Part shown: positions 8,779-19,784 of the stretch, piece after piece | Layout of the letters: each line of letters begins with the position of its first letter | Position numbering within the stretch: position 1 is the stretch's first letter | Assembly: GCF_003233655.1 (NCBI RefSeq) | Contig: NZ_CP029831.1 | Coordinates: 428,501-492,500, forward strand | Length of the DNA stretch: 64,000 nucleotides | Origin: Azospirillum ramasamyi | Lineage (GTDB): Bacteria > Pseudomonadota > Alphaproteobacteria > Azospirillales > Azospirillaceae | Reading direction: 5' to 3' | Position numbers and translations under genes: made by a program | Notes under the pieces: model-generated | What the model saw: only the letters and a program-made list of their open reading frames with translations | Databases searched by the model: none | What the model was told of the DNA's origin: nothing

Positions 8779-9453
8779 CTATCCCTTTTCAATTGTCCCG
8801 ACGCCGCCGCCGATGAAAACCGCCGCCAGCACGGTGAAGATGTACGCCTGCACGAGGCCCAGAAGCAGTTCCAAGGCCATCAGCGGCACCGGCACGAACA
8901 GGCCGGCCAACGACAGCACGATGGCGATCACGAATTCCCCGCTCATCACGTTGCCGAACAGGCGGACCGACAGCGAGAAGGCGCGCGTCAGCTCCGACAG
9001 GATGTTCAGCGGAAGCAGCAGCGGGGTGGGGTGGGCGAAACCCTTCAGGTAGGTCCACAGGCCGCGGCGGCGGATGCCCAGTGCCTGCGACGCCAGCAGC
9101 ACGACCAGCGCCAGCGCCGCCGCCGTCTCCAGAAAGGCGGTCGGCGCCTTCAGCCCCGGCACCAGCCCGGACAGGTTGGCGACCGCCAGATAGAGGAACA
9201 GCGTGCCCAGCAGCGGCAGGAAGGGCGTGGCGTCGGTCTGCATCGTCTCGGCGATCTGGCGGCGCAGGGTCTCCACCACCAGTTCCAGCACGGTCTGGAC
9301 GCGGCCCGGCCGCTCGACCCGCAGATGCCGCGTCGCCAGCGCGGCGCCCAGCGTCATGACCGCCATCAGTCCCCAGGTGACGACGACCGGCAGCGTGACC
9401 GGGACCGGTCCGAGCAGGAAGACGACCGGCGTCGTCAGGGGCGATTCCGTCAT
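8779..9453 (-). CDS. atpB: N-type ATPase a subunit
   Basis: This 224-residue membrane protein forms the ion half-channels next to the c ring. It has about five or six hydrophobic helices. The segment [19 protein letters not shown] carries the essential stator arginine of a subunits (in SVRLFGN), and [16 protein letters not shown] is the usual last helix. I chose the ATG at 9453, which overlaps the atpR stop by 4 nt; the frame stays open upstream to 9552 inside atpR but that part is not membrane-protein-like. AtpE follows 5 nt downstream. Confidence 0.93.
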   Translation of the reverse strand: MTESPLTTPVVFLLGPVPVTLPVVVTWGLMAVMTLGAALATRHLRVERPGRVQTVLELVVETLRRQIAETMQTDATPFLPLLGTLFLYLAVANLSGLVPGLKAPTAFLETAAALALVVLLASQALGIRRRGLWTYLKGFAHPTPLLLPLNILSELTRAFSLSVRLFGNVMSGEFVIAIVLSLAGLFVPVPLMALELLLGLVQAYIFTVLAAVFIGGGVGTIEKG

Positions 9454-9737
9454 GGCGCTTCCGCCCCGGCCCGCTTTTCGCGCCGGACCACGAGGCCGCG
9501 GGCCAGCTGGAAGCCGGCCAGCATCGCCAGCAGCGCCGCGGCGCCTCCCCACAGGGCGGCGGCGGTGAAGCCGGCGGCGGCGGCGGCCAGCCGCAGCAGA
9601 TGGAGCGGAAGCGCCCGCCGGACCCCGCCGGCCACATAGAGCCGTGAGGTCGCCGCCAGCCCGCGGAAGAACAGGAGTCCCAATGCCAGCCCCGCCAGCG
9701 CGCCGGCCAGAATGGGAAGCAGTTCGGCGGCGGTCAT
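9450..9737 (-). CDS. atpR: N-ATPase-specific membrane protein AtpR
   Basis: This is a 95-residue, highly hydrophobic protein with three predicted membrane segments (about 5-25, 43-62 and 64-84) and conserved-looking arginines between them (RGLAATSRL, GGVRRALPLHLLRLAAA). Its size and its place between atpQ and atpB match AtpR, a protein found only in N-ATPase operons. Its role is not settled; assembly of or interaction with the c ring has been suggested. It ends in an ATGA overlap with atpB. Confidence 0.85.
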   Translation of the reverse strand: MTAAELLPILAGALAGLALGLLFFRGLAATSRLYVAGGVRRALPLHLLRLAAAAAGFTAAALWGGAAALLAMLAGFQLARGLVVRREKRAGAEAP

Positions 9738-9741
9738 CGGG

Positions 9742-10016
9742 TCAGCGCTCCTGCTCGATACGGGACCAGGCGAGCCAGCCGCCGAGCACCACGCCGAGGA
9801 ACAGCAGCGCCGCCGTCCAGAAGATCCCGCCGCCCGCCCGCTCGTCGAGCCAGCGCCCGGTGAACAGGCCGGCCAGCGTCGGTACGATCACCAGCCAGCC
9901 CAGCGCCCCGATCAGGGCGAGGTTGCGGCCCAGTGGCCTTTCGCCCTCGCGCATCCAGCGCTCCCGCCTTTCGCGGCGGCGGCGGACGCTGCCCGGAAGC
10001 GGATCCTGCCCGTCGG

Positions 10017-10020
<4 letters not shown>
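9742..10020 (-). CDS. atpQ: N-ATPase AtpQ (AtpI-like membrane protein)
   Basis: This 92-residue protein has a basic N-terminal tail and two membrane helices (about 33-53 and 66-85). It resembles the AtpI/ATPase-gene-1 family through the GRWLDERAGGG and LGVVLGGWLAW segments. AtpI proteins help c-ring assembly and may bind magnesium. The place after atpC and before atpR is the one given to atpQ in N-ATPase operons. Its start overlaps the atpC stop by 4 nt. Confidence 0.87.
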
Positions 10021-12829
<2,809 letters not shown>

Positions 12830-14326
12830 TTAGCCCATGATCTCGAACTTGATGCCCTGGGCGAGCGGCAGAGCGGAGGAGTAGTTCACCGTCGCGGTCT
12901 GGCGGCGCATATAGGCCTTCCAGGCGTCGGACCCGGATTCACGACCGCCGCCAGTCTCCTTCTCGCCGCCGAAGGCGCCGCCGATCTCGGCGCCGCTGGG
13001 ACCGATGTTGACGTTGGCGATGCCGCAGTCGGACCCGGCGGCCGACAGGAACCGCTCCGTCTCACGGACGTCGGTGGAGAAGATGCAGGAGGACAGGCCC
13101 TGCGGCACCGCGTTCTGAAGCGCAATGGCCTCGTCCAGCGTGTCGTAGGTCAGGACATAGAGGATCGGCGCGAAGGTCTCGTGCCGGACCACGTCGGTCT
13201 GGCCCGGCATCTCGACGATGGCGGGGGTGACGTAATAGGCGTCGGGGAAGCGGTCGGTCAGCGTGCGCTCGCCGCCGGTCACCGTGCCGCCTTCGGCCTT
13301 CGCGGACTCCAGCGCGCGCTGCATCGCCTTGAAGGCGTCGGCATCGACCAGCGGACCCATCAGCACGCCGGATTCCAGCGGGCTGCCGATCGGAACCGAG
13401 GCGTAGGCCGCCTTCAGGCGGGGCAGCAGTTGGTCCTTGATCGAACGGTGGACGATCAGCCGGCGCAGCGTGGTGCAGCGCTGGCCGCAGGTGCCGACGG
13501 CGGAGAACAGGATGGCGCGCAGGGCCATGTCGAGGTCGGCCGACGGCGCCACGATCATGGCGTTGTTGCCGCCCAGCTCCAGGATCGAGCGGCCGAAGCG
13601 CTCCGCCACCACCTTGGCGACCTCGCGGCCCATGCGGGTGGAGCCGGTGGCCGAGACGATGGGGAAGCCGGGGTGGGCGACCAGCGCCTCGCCGATCTCA
13701 CGCCCGCCCTGGACGACCTGGGACAGGTTGGCCGGCGCGTCGCCGAAGCGGGCGACGGCGCGCTCGAAGATCACCTGGCAGGCGGCGGCGGTCAGCGGGG
13801 TCTTTTCCGACGGCTTCCAGACGACCGGGTCGCCGCAGACCAGCGCCAGCGCCGCGTTCCACGACCACACCGCCACCGGGAAGTTGAAGGCGGAGATGAC
13901 GAGGCAGGGGCCGGCCGGGTGCCAGGTCTCGCGCATGGAATGGCCCGGACGCTCCGACGCGATGGTCAGGCCGTAGAGCTGGCGCGACAGGCCGACGGCG
14001 AAGTCGCAGATGTCGATCATCTCCTGCACTTCGCCCAGGCCTTCCTGGTAGATCTTGCCGGCTTCCAGCGAAACCAGACGGCCGAGATCCTCCTTGGCGG
14101 CGCGCAGTTCCTCGCCCAGCAGGCGGACCAGCTCGCCGCGGCGCGGGGCCGGCACCGAACGCCACGCCTCGAAGGCGCGGGCGGCATTGGCGACGATGTC
14201 CGACACCTGCGACGGCGCGGTCTCCGCCACCGTGGCGAGGGTGGCGCCGTCGACCGGCGACCGGGCGGTGAGCCCGGCTCCGCTGGAGGTCAGGCCGAAA
14301 CGGGAGAGGATGTCGCTGTGCTGCAC
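12830..14326 (-). CDS. amaB: Aldehyde dehydrogenase, ALDH7/piperideine-6-carboxylate dehydrogenase type
   Basis: The 498-residue product belongs to the ALDH7 (antiquitin-like) group, which oxidises alpha-aminoadipate semialdehyde in lysine breakdown with NAD+. Visible signatures are the cofactor motif VVWKPSEKTP (Lys171), the general-base Glu250 in LELGGNN and the nucleophile Cys284 in GTCGQRCTTLRRL. The C-terminal IGGAFGGEKETGGGRESG is typical of this group. The start is the first ATG of the frame. The gene lies downstream of, and on the same strand as, the ThDP enzyme, 87 bp away, with a palindromic unit between them. The group is fairly certain; the exact substrate is inferred. Confidence 0.85.
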   Translation of the reverse strand: MQHSDILSRFGLTSSGAGLTARSPVDGATLATVAETAPSQVSDIVANAARAFEAWRSVPAPRRGELVRLLGEELRAAKEDLGRLVSLEAGKIYQEGLGEVQEMIDICDFAVGLSRQLYGLTIASERPGHSMRETWHPAGPCLVISAFNFPVAVWSWNAALALVCGDPVVWKPSEKTPLTAAACQVIFERAVARFGDAPANLSQVVQGGREIGEALVAHPGFPIVSATGSTRMGREVAKVVAERFGRSILELGGNNAMIVAPSADLDMALRAILFSAVGTCGQRCTTLRRLIVHRSIKDQLLPRLKAAYASVPIGSPLESGVLMGPLVDADAFKAMQRALESAKAEGGTVTGGERTLTDRFPDAYYVTPAIVEMPGQTDVVRHETFAPILYVLTYDTLDEAIALQNAVPQGLSSCIFSTDVRETERFLSAAGSDCGIANVNIGPSGAEIGGAFGGEKETGGGRESGSDAWKAYMRRQTATVNYSSALPLAQGIKFEIMG

Positions 14327-14353
14327 CGGGGTGGCTCCTTGGGTCAGTAAAAT

Positions 14354-14387
14354 CTCTCCCTTGCCCTACGGGAGGAAGGGGGGAGAG
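14354..14387. repeat. Palindromic unit between ThDP enzyme and ALDH genes
   Basis: The arms CTCTCCC (14354-14360) and GGGAGAG (14381-14387) flank a CCTT/AAGG-containing centre. The unit lies 27 bp upstream of the ALDH start and downstream of the ThDP enzyme gene, on the path of a possible joint transcript. It resembles the other GC-rich units of this window. Confidence 0.5.
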
Positions 14388-14413
14388 GGGACTAAGAGGT
14401 GTGTTTCGTTAAA

Positions 14414-16084
14414 TCACTTCCCCTTGCCCGCCGCACGGATTTCGGAAAGCGTCCGGCTCGGGGTCAGGGCTTCGGGGTCGAGCTTGATGTGGATGATCGC
14501 CGGCAGACCGGACGCGCGGGCGCGTTCGAAGGCCGGGGCGAACTGGTCGGTGGTCTCCACCGTCTCGCCATGGCCGCCATAGGCGCGGGCGAAGGCGGCG
14601 AAATCGGGATTCTTCAGCACCGTGCCGGACACACGGCCGGGATATTCGCGCTCCTGGTGCATGCGGATGGTGCCGTACATGCCGTTGTCGACCAGCAGCA
14701 CGATGACGGCGGCGCCTTCCTGCACGGCGGTGCCGAACTCCAGCCCCGTCATCTGGAAACAGCCGTCGCCGGCGAAGCAAAGAACGTCGCGGGTGGGGTG
14801 CTCCAGCTTGGCGGCGATGGCGGCCGGCAGTCCGTAGCCCATCGAGCCGCAGGCGGGCGCCACCTGGGTGCCGAAGCGGCGGAAGCGGTGGAAGCGGTGG
14901 ATCCAGGTGGCGTAGTTGCCTGCGCCGTTGGTGAAGACGGCGTCATCGTCCAGCCGGTCGTCCAGCCAGGCCATGATGCGGCCCATCTGCACGTCGCCGG
15001 GGATGGCCTCGGGCGGGGTGCTCCAGGCCTCATAGGCGGCGTGCGCCGCTTCGGCGCGGGCGGCCCAGCCGGGCTTGGCCGTTACGGTCAGCCCGGCCAT
15101 CGCCTCCAGGAAGGCGGCCGGGGTGGCGGCCATGCCCAAGGTCGGGCGGAAGACCCGGCCGATCTCGTCGGCGCCGGGATGGATGTGGACCACCGCCTTG
15201 CCCCCGGCCTTGCCGGGATCGGGGATGCCCAGCAGTTCGTAGCCCTGGGACGGCACCTCGGAGAAGCGGTCGCCGAGCAGGATCAGCAGGTCGCTGTCCC
15301 CGACCAGCGCCGCCAGCTTCGGGTTGATGCCCAAGCCGATGTCGCCGGCATAGAGCGGGTGGCGGTGATCGAACAGCATCTGGCGGCGGAAGGTGACCGC
15401 CACCGGCAGCGACAGCGTCTCTGCGAAGTCTTGCAGCGCCGTTACCGCCGCCTCGGTCCAGCGCGAGCCGCCGGCGACCAGCAGGGGCCGCTCCGCCTTG
15501 TCCAGCAGGGCGCCGAAGGATGCGACCTGGGCCGGCGTGGGGGCGCTGTCCACCGGCTCCGCCCGCGGGGCGGCGGCGACGTCGGCGGTTTCGGTCAGCG
15601 TGTCTTCCGGCAGGGCCAGCACCACCGGACCGGGCCGGCCGGACATCGCGGTGTGAAAGGCGCGGGAGATCATCTCCGGCACGCGGTCGGCGCTGTCGAT
15701 CTCGGCGACCCACTTGCACATGCCGCCGAACAGCTTGCCGTAATCGACCTCCTGGAAGGCGTCGCGGCCGCGCATGCCGCGCTCGATCTGGCCCACCAGA
15801 ACGACCAGCGGGGTTTCGTCCTGCTGGGCGACATGGATGCCGGAGGCGGCGTTGGTGGCGCCGGGGCCGCGGGTGACGAGGCAGACGCCGGGGCGGCCGG
15901 TCAGCTTGGCCTGCGCCTCCGCCATCATCGCCGCGCCGCCTTCGTGGCGGGCGACGACCATCTCGATCGGGCTGTCGTGCAGGGCGTCGAGCACGGCGAG
16001 ATAGCTCTCGCCCGGCACGCCGAACACCCGCCGCACGCCCTGCGCCTCCAGGGCTTCGACGATCAATTGACCACCGGTCTTCAT
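14414..16084 (-). CDS. Acetolactate synthase-like ThDP-dependent enzyme
   Basis: This 556-residue protein has the three-domain layout of ThDP decarboxylases: an N-terminal Pyr domain with the cofactor-activating Glu in ARHEGGAA, a central Rossmann-like domain (about 190-330) and a C-terminal PP domain with the ThDP/Mg motif AGDGCFQ and LLVDNGMYG. It resembles IlvB-type proteins, but no small-subunit gene is adjacent and the divergent LysR gene suggests an inducible catabolic role. A 2-keto acid is the likely substrate; the reaction is not determined. The ATG at 16084 gives the typical start MKTGGQLIVEAL; a longer open frame overlaps the LysR gene and is rejected. Confidence 0.82.
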   Translation of the reverse strand: MKTGGQLIVEALEAQGVRRVFGVPGESYLAVLDALHDSPIEMVVARHEGGAAMMAEAQAKLTGRPGVCLVTRGPGATNAASGIHVAQQDETPLVVLVGQIERGMRGRDAFQEVDYGKLFGGMCKWVAEIDSADRVPEMISRAFHTAMSGRPGPVVLALPEDTLTETADVAAAPRAEPVDSAPTPAQVASFGALLDKAERPLLVAGGSRWTEAAVTALQDFAETLSLPVAVTFRRQMLFDHRHPLYAGDIGLGINPKLAALVGDSDLLILLGDRFSEVPSQGYELLGIPDPGKAGGKAVVHIHPGADEIGRVFRPTLGMAATPAAFLEAMAGLTVTAKPGWAARAEAAHAAYEAWSTPPEAIPGDVQMGRIMAWLDDRLDDDAVFTNGAGNYATWIHRFHRFRRFGTQVAPACGSMGYGLPAAIAAKLEHPTRDVLCFAGDGCFQMTGLEFGTAVQEGAAVIVLLVDNGMYGTIRMHQEREYPGRVSGTVLKNPDFAAFARAYGGHGETVETTDQFAPAFERARASGLPAIIHIKLDPEALTPSRTLSEIRAAGKGK

Positions 16085-16198
16085 CGCGATGCCGTCCCGC
16101 CTGTTCAGGATCTCCAGGATACCGACCGTGCCGTGCCCCGCGCCAGAGCGCAAACGACTTTCTTTCCAGCCGTCATGAGCTTTGGTAATGAAGCGGCC
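16085..16198. promoter_or_regulatory. Divergent promoter region, ThDP enzyme / LysR regulator
   Basis: About 115 bp separate the two divergent starts. This is the usual location for LysR-type operators that control both the regulator and its target. I could not pick a unique T-N11-A operator by eye. Confidence 0.4.
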
Positions 16199-17104
16199 AT
16201 GGATCTGCAGCGCCGCCTTCTCCCCTCCATGAGCATGCTGACCGCTTTCGAGGCGGCGGCCCGCACCGGCAGCTTCACGGCGGCGGCTGCGGAGCTGTCG
16301 CTGACGCAAGGGGCGGTCAGCCGGCAGGTCAAGGCGCTGGAGGACCAGATCGGCACGGCGCTGTTCACCCGCAAAGGCCAGCGGGTGACGCTGACCCCCA
16401 CGGGCGCGCTCTACGCCGACCCGATCCGCGACGCGCTGCGCCAGATCGCGGCGGCCACCGTGCGGACCATCGCGGCACCCAAGGGCGGCGCACTGAACCT
16501 CGCCATCCTGCCGACCTTCGGCACGCGCTGGCTGGTGCCGCGTCTGCCTGCCTTCCAGGCGGCGCACCCGCAGGTGACGATCCATTTCACCACCAAGCTG
16601 GCGCCCTTCGACTTCCGCCTGCACGACCTCGACGCCGCGATCCATTACGGATTGGGCGACTGGCCCGACGCCGTTTGCGACCATCTGCTGGACGAGGAGG
16701 TGCTGCCGGTCTGCTCGCCCGCCTTCCTCGCGGCGCACCCGGTGGCGGAGCCGGCGGACCTGCTGTCGCTGCCGCTGCTGCACACCAGCACCCGCGCCGA
16801 CGCCTGGAACGAGTGGCTGTCGGCCCAGGGCCTTGCGCCCCGTCCCGGTGCCGGCATGGTGTTCGAGCAGTTCGCCACGACCGCCCAGGCGGCGGAGGCC
16901 GGGCTGGGCGTCGCCCTGCTGCCGACCCTGCTGGTCCGCGCCGAGCTGGAGGACGGTACCCTGGTCCCGGTCATCGACCGGCCTCACCGCAGCGTGCGGG
17001 CCTATTACCTCGTACACCCTCGCGGCAAGGCCAACCACCCGCCCTTTGCCGCCTTCCGGCAGTGGCTGCTGGCGGAGGCGCGTGCGGACTGGCCGGCAAA
17101 GTAG
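16199..17104 (+). CDS. LysR-family transcriptional regulator, GcvA-like
   Basis: The 301-residue protein has the N-terminal winged helix-turn-helix of LysR regulators (LLPSMSMLTAFEAAARTGSF, then LTQGAVSRQVKALE). A substrate-binding domain follows, with the GcvA-type features VPRLPAFQAAHPQV and LPVCSPAFLA. Divergence from the ThDP enzyme suggests it controls that gene and possibly the ALDH gene behind it. A start eight codons earlier (16175) is possible; 16199 matches the usual GcvA-like N-terminus better. Confidence 0.88.
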   Translation: MDLQRRLLPSMSMLTAFEAAARTGSFTAAAAELSLTQGAVSRQVKALEDQIGTALFTRKGQRVTLTPTGALYADPIRDALRQIAAATVRTIAAPKGGALNLAILPTFGTRWLVPRLPAFQAAHPQVTIHFTTKLAPFDFRLHDLDAAIHYGLGDWPDAVCDHLLDEEVLPVCSPAFLAAHPVAEPADLLSLPLLHTSTRADAWNEWLSAQGLAPRPGAGMVFEQFATTAQAAEAGLGVALLPTLLVRAELEDGTLVPVIDRPHRSVRAYYLVHPRGKANHPPFAAFRQWLLAEARADWPAK

Positions 17105-17105
17105 G

Positions 17106-18047
17106 TCACCTGCCGCGGATCATGTCCCAGCTTGCCATCACGGCCCCGCCCGCGATCAGCGCGCAGGCGGCCCAGACGGTCCAGCCGCCGCTGGCCTGTC
17201 CGAACAGGATCAGCAGCAGGGTGGAGGCCGGCGGCACGGCGTAGGACATCACGCCCAGCGCCCGGATGTCGCCGCGCTTCATCCCGTGGTCCCACACGAA
17301 GAAGGCCAGCCCGTCCGGTCCGATGCCGAGCGCCAGCAGGGCGAGCCAGCCCAGCATCTCCTGCGGCCAGACGGTGGCCTCCTCGAACAGCAGGTGCCCG
17401 GTCAGGCCCAGCAGGGCGGTGACGAGGCAGAAGCCGCTCACCGCTTCGGTCGGGACGGAGCCGAAGCGGCGCGACAGCACCGAATAGGCGCCCCAGATCA
17501 GCGCCGCAGCGAGCGCCGCGCCGTAAGCCGGCAGATTGCCGCCATCCAGGTGCAGGCCGCCGCCGCGCCCCGACACGATCAGCGCCGTGCCGGCCAGCCC
17601 GCACAGCGCGCCCGCGACATGGCTGGGCTTCAGCCTTTCTCCAGGCAACAGGGCGGAGAACAGCACGATGCACAGCGGCCAGAGATAATTGAGCAGATTG
17701 ACCTCGACGGCCGACGCCGGCGCGAGGTGGAAGGCCAGGAACAGGCAGGCATGGTAGCCGAACAGGCCGCCGACCCCGACCAGCCAGACCGGCGGCGGCT
17801 GGCGCATCGCGCTCAGCACGCTGCGTCCGCGCACCGCCGCGATGGTGCTGCCGGTCAGGAAGGCCAGCCCGAAGGTGACCGCCACCAGTTGCAGCGGCGG
17901 CATGGCGCTGGACATCGAGGTCAGCAGTGCGGCCGTCGACCACAACAGGATGGCGATGGCGCCGACGCCGGTGGCACGGCGCACCTCGGATGCGGAGGGT
18001 GGGGCGGCGTGGCAGCGGAGGGATTCGGGAAGGGCGTCGGAGCTCAT
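17106..18047 (-). CDS. EamA/DMT-family membrane transporter
   Basis: This 313-residue protein has about ten hydrophobic segments arranged as two EamA repeats, the pattern of drug/metabolite exporters. Seen motifs include IAILLWSTAALLTS in helix 1, LNYLWPLCIVLFSALLPGE at the end of the first repeat and AALIWGAYSVLSRR at the start of the second. Relatives export amino acids, amines or purines; nothing here fixes the substrate. I chose the ATG at 18047; the frame is open further upstream into the next gene but that part is not membrane-like. Its 3' end abuts the LysR gene end to end. Confidence 0.85.
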   Translation of the reverse strand: MSSDALPESLRCHAAPPSASEVRRATGVGAIAILLWSTAALLTSMSSAMPPLQLVAVTFGLAFLTGSTIAAVRGRSVLSAMRQPPPVWLVGVGGLFGYHACLFLAFHLAPASAVEVNLLNYLWPLCIVLFSALLPGERLKPSHVAGALCGLAGTALIVSGRGGGLHLDGGNLPAYGAALAAALIWGAYSVLSRRFGSVPTEAVSGFCLVTALLGLTGHLLFEEATVWPQEMLGWLALLALGIGPDGLAFFVWDHGMKRGDIRALGVMSYAVPPASTLLLILFGQASGGWTVWAACALIAGGAVMASWDMIRGR

Positions 18048-18106
18048 GAAGGGTGCATAGCCGACGCGTTCCCAACCCGCAAGGTCATGCTTTGAAGAAG
18101 CTGGTC

Positions 18107-18931
18107 CTAGGGGACGGTCCGCTCCAGGAAATATTCCATCTCCTGGATGATGCCGCTCTGGGCGGCCCACAGGGCGGCCTGGGTGCGGTTGCGGACGTTG
18201 ATTGTCTGCATGATGTGGCGCACGTGCAGCTTGACGAGATCCTCGGTCATCAGCATTTCACGCGCGATCTCCTTGTTGCTGCAGCCGTCCATGATCAGCT
18301 TCAGGATGCGTGCATGGCGCGGGTAGAGGCCGGGATATCCCAGAAGTTCGGATTCATGCTGGGTCACCGACCCGTCCTCGCCGCCGCGGCGGAGCGCGGT
18401 GGGAGAGAAGTAGTCGAAGCATTCCTCCGGCACCACCGGTTCGCCGGCATGGATCAGGCGCAGGGCCAGGACGAAGGCGGAGGGCGCCATCCGGTTCAGC
18501 AGATAGCCGCGCACGCCGAAACGCAGCGCCATCCGCATGTGGTGGGCCGAGAATTCGTCCGCGATCATCGCCAGCTTGGCGTCCTCGCCGTACCAGCTGC
18601 GGAAGTTCCAGGCGTCGGTCTTGAGCGAGGCGAGATCGAACAGCACGATGTCCGCGGTCCGTTCGCCGGCCTGTTGTTCGCCGGCCCGCTCGCTGCCGCC
18701 GTTTCCGGCCTGCGGTTCCAGCGTGACCACCGCTCCTCCGGCGAGGGAGCCGGCGGCATAACGGTCGCCCGCCCCATTCGCCCGCCCGTTCCATGCCGTC
18801 TTCGGGGACAGCCCCGTGGCGAGCCGGCTTTGCGGATCGATGACCTCGAAGCAATCATCCAGGATGTTCAGGATGGATTCACGCAGCAATCGGCTCTGAT
18901 TGTGAACAATCACACGAATGCGATCGGTCAT
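18107..18931 (-). CDS. LuxR/NarL-type regulator with degenerate receiver domain
   Basis: The C-terminal part (about 208-262) is a LuxR helix-turn-helix: LYPRHARILKLIMDG, SNKEIAREM and EDLVKLHVRHIMQTINV. The N-terminal part looks like a response-regulator receiver. However, the acidic pair near its start is replaced by His10-Asn11, and the conserved Lys of the YLLK motif is Asn (GYLLNRM). A roughly 45-residue Gly/Ala-rich insertion (about 45-92) splits the fold. Asp99 (VLFDL) lies at the phosphoacceptor position. Control by ordinary phosphorylation is therefore doubtful. It sits beside the polysaccharide region and could regulate it, as LuxR-type proteins do in Azospirillum relatives, but this is inference. 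Confidence 0.85.
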   Translation of the reverse strand: MTDRIRVIVHNQSRLLRESILNILDDCFEVIDPQSRLATGLSPKTAWNGRANGAGDRYAAGSLAGGAVVTLEPQAGNGGSERAGEQQAGERTADIVLFDLASLKTDAWNFRSWYGEDAKLAMIADEFSAHHMRMALRFGVRGYLLNRMAPSAFVLALRLIHAGEPVVPEECFDYFSPTALRRGGEDGSVTQHESELLGYPGLYPRHARILKLIMDGCSNKEIAREMLMTEDLVKLHVRHIMQTINVRNRTQAALWAAQSGIIQEMEYFLERTVP

Positions 18932-19346
18932 GTCCGTCTCCCCCAGGAATGGACGATATGGCGGGCGACACCATCGCGCGGCCGGGCCGCAAGGGCTCCT
19001 CCCCCGAACGCTGTACGGAAGGGCGGCAAGGGCAGCGCAGCGATTCGGACTGCCGGTTTCTCTGTCCGGCGATTTGCCCTCGGCTCCCCGTTCGAGCCCT
19101 CGCGTTTGCTGCGTCGTCTGCCGCCGCGCCGAACCGGCGCGATATGCGAAACCGATGGACGATGCACGTTGTATCGACCGGTGCGTGTTCGTCCAATCGA
19201 ATTTGGATCAAACTATGATCCCGCACTCATGGCGTTGTCTTCATCACTTTTGGAAGACTTCTAGGTTCAGAGGGAGAGAGATTCATGCCGGCTGGGCAGA
19301 ATCGGCATTAAAAGGCGAACAGTAATTCTACCTTCTTGCAGCAGGC

Positions 19347-19544
19347 ATGCAAAATGATAAATCCGTAAGGTCGAACGGAGCGCCGGCGGAGGACGACTTA
19401 CGGAGAGGGGTCGTAGACGAAATGGCTGAAATAACGCGCCGTTACTGCAAGAGAAACATTTTTAAAAAGCAATTCCAATTAGAAATCTTGGCTTTCTCGG
19501 CGGTTCCATTGCCGCCGGCCCATGATGATAATATAGACTCTTAA
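19347..19544 (+). CDS. Possible small protein in AT-rich segment
   Basis: A 65-residue frame with a charged, Lys/Arg-rich middle (ITRRYCKRNIFKKQFQLEIL) lies in low-GC DNA. The codon use differs from the neighbours, which could mean foreign DNA or simply a non-coding regulatory region. Only a weak AGCAGG-type ribosome site precedes the ATG. I recognise no family. Doubtful. Confidence 0.22.
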   Translation: MQNDKSVRSNGAPAEDDLRRGVVDEMAEITRRYCKRNIFKKQFQLEILAFSAVPLPPAHDDNIDS

Positions 19545-19682
19545 ACAGTCTCCGCCAGCAGGAAAATCGGGCGCCGGGAAAAAAGCGGGGACGGAGCCCT
19601 GCCGAAGCGGACCACCGTCCCCATTCCCATGCCGAACCGTTAGGTTCTGCCTGATGCCGCCCTTTAAGCGCCCTCGAACGGC

Positions 19683-19746
19683 GGGCGCGGCCGCCCGGCC
19701 GCTTGCCTTCGCAGGCATGGGCCTGCGGGGCCGCAGTCGCGGCCCC
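19683..19746. repeat. Cluster of three short GC-rich hairpins
   Basis: In order: an imperfect palindrome GGGCGCGGCCGCCC (19683-19696); GCAGGC-atgg-GCCTGC (19711-19726); and GGGGCCGC-agtc-GCGGCCCC (19727-19746). The last two have perfect arms and 4-nt loops and touch each other. They lie just downstream of the terminator-like hairpin of the adjacent minus-strand gene. Confidence 0.55.
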
Positions 19747-19750
19747 TGCC

Positions 19751-19780
19751 GCCGGGTGTAAGTCGGAGCTTACGCCCGGC
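19751..19780 (-). terminator. Hairpin after the carbohydrate-binding protein gene
   Basis: The 12-bp arms GCCGGGTGTAAG (19751-19762) and CTTACGCCCGGC (19769-19780) have one mismatch and a 6-nt loop, and begin 5 bp past the stop codon of the minus-strand gene. No T-run follows, so it may be a processing or stability stem or part of a Rho-dependent end rather than an intrinsic terminator. Confidence 0.5.
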
Positions 19781-19784
19781 GATA

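Larger units (their letters stand above)
18932..19784. other. Intergenic region with AT-rich core and hairpin cluster
   Basis: This 850-bp region holds the upstream side of the LuxR gene and the downstream side of the carbohydrate-binding protein gene. The stretch 19310-19545 is clearly AT-richer than its surroundings and contains a 65-codon frame (19347-19544). Four short hairpins are packed into 19683-19780. No recognisable longer gene is present. Confidence 0.5.

Noticed and set aside
14399..16198. Very long plus-strand open frame leading into the LysR gene
   Set aside because: It is antisense to the ThDP enzyme gene, which has clear family motifs; only the part from 16199 reads as a LysR protein.
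17005..18075. Minus-strand frame of 356 codons overlapping the transporter gene
   Set aside because: The other frame gives ten membrane helices with EamA motifs; this one is an Arg-rich shadow.
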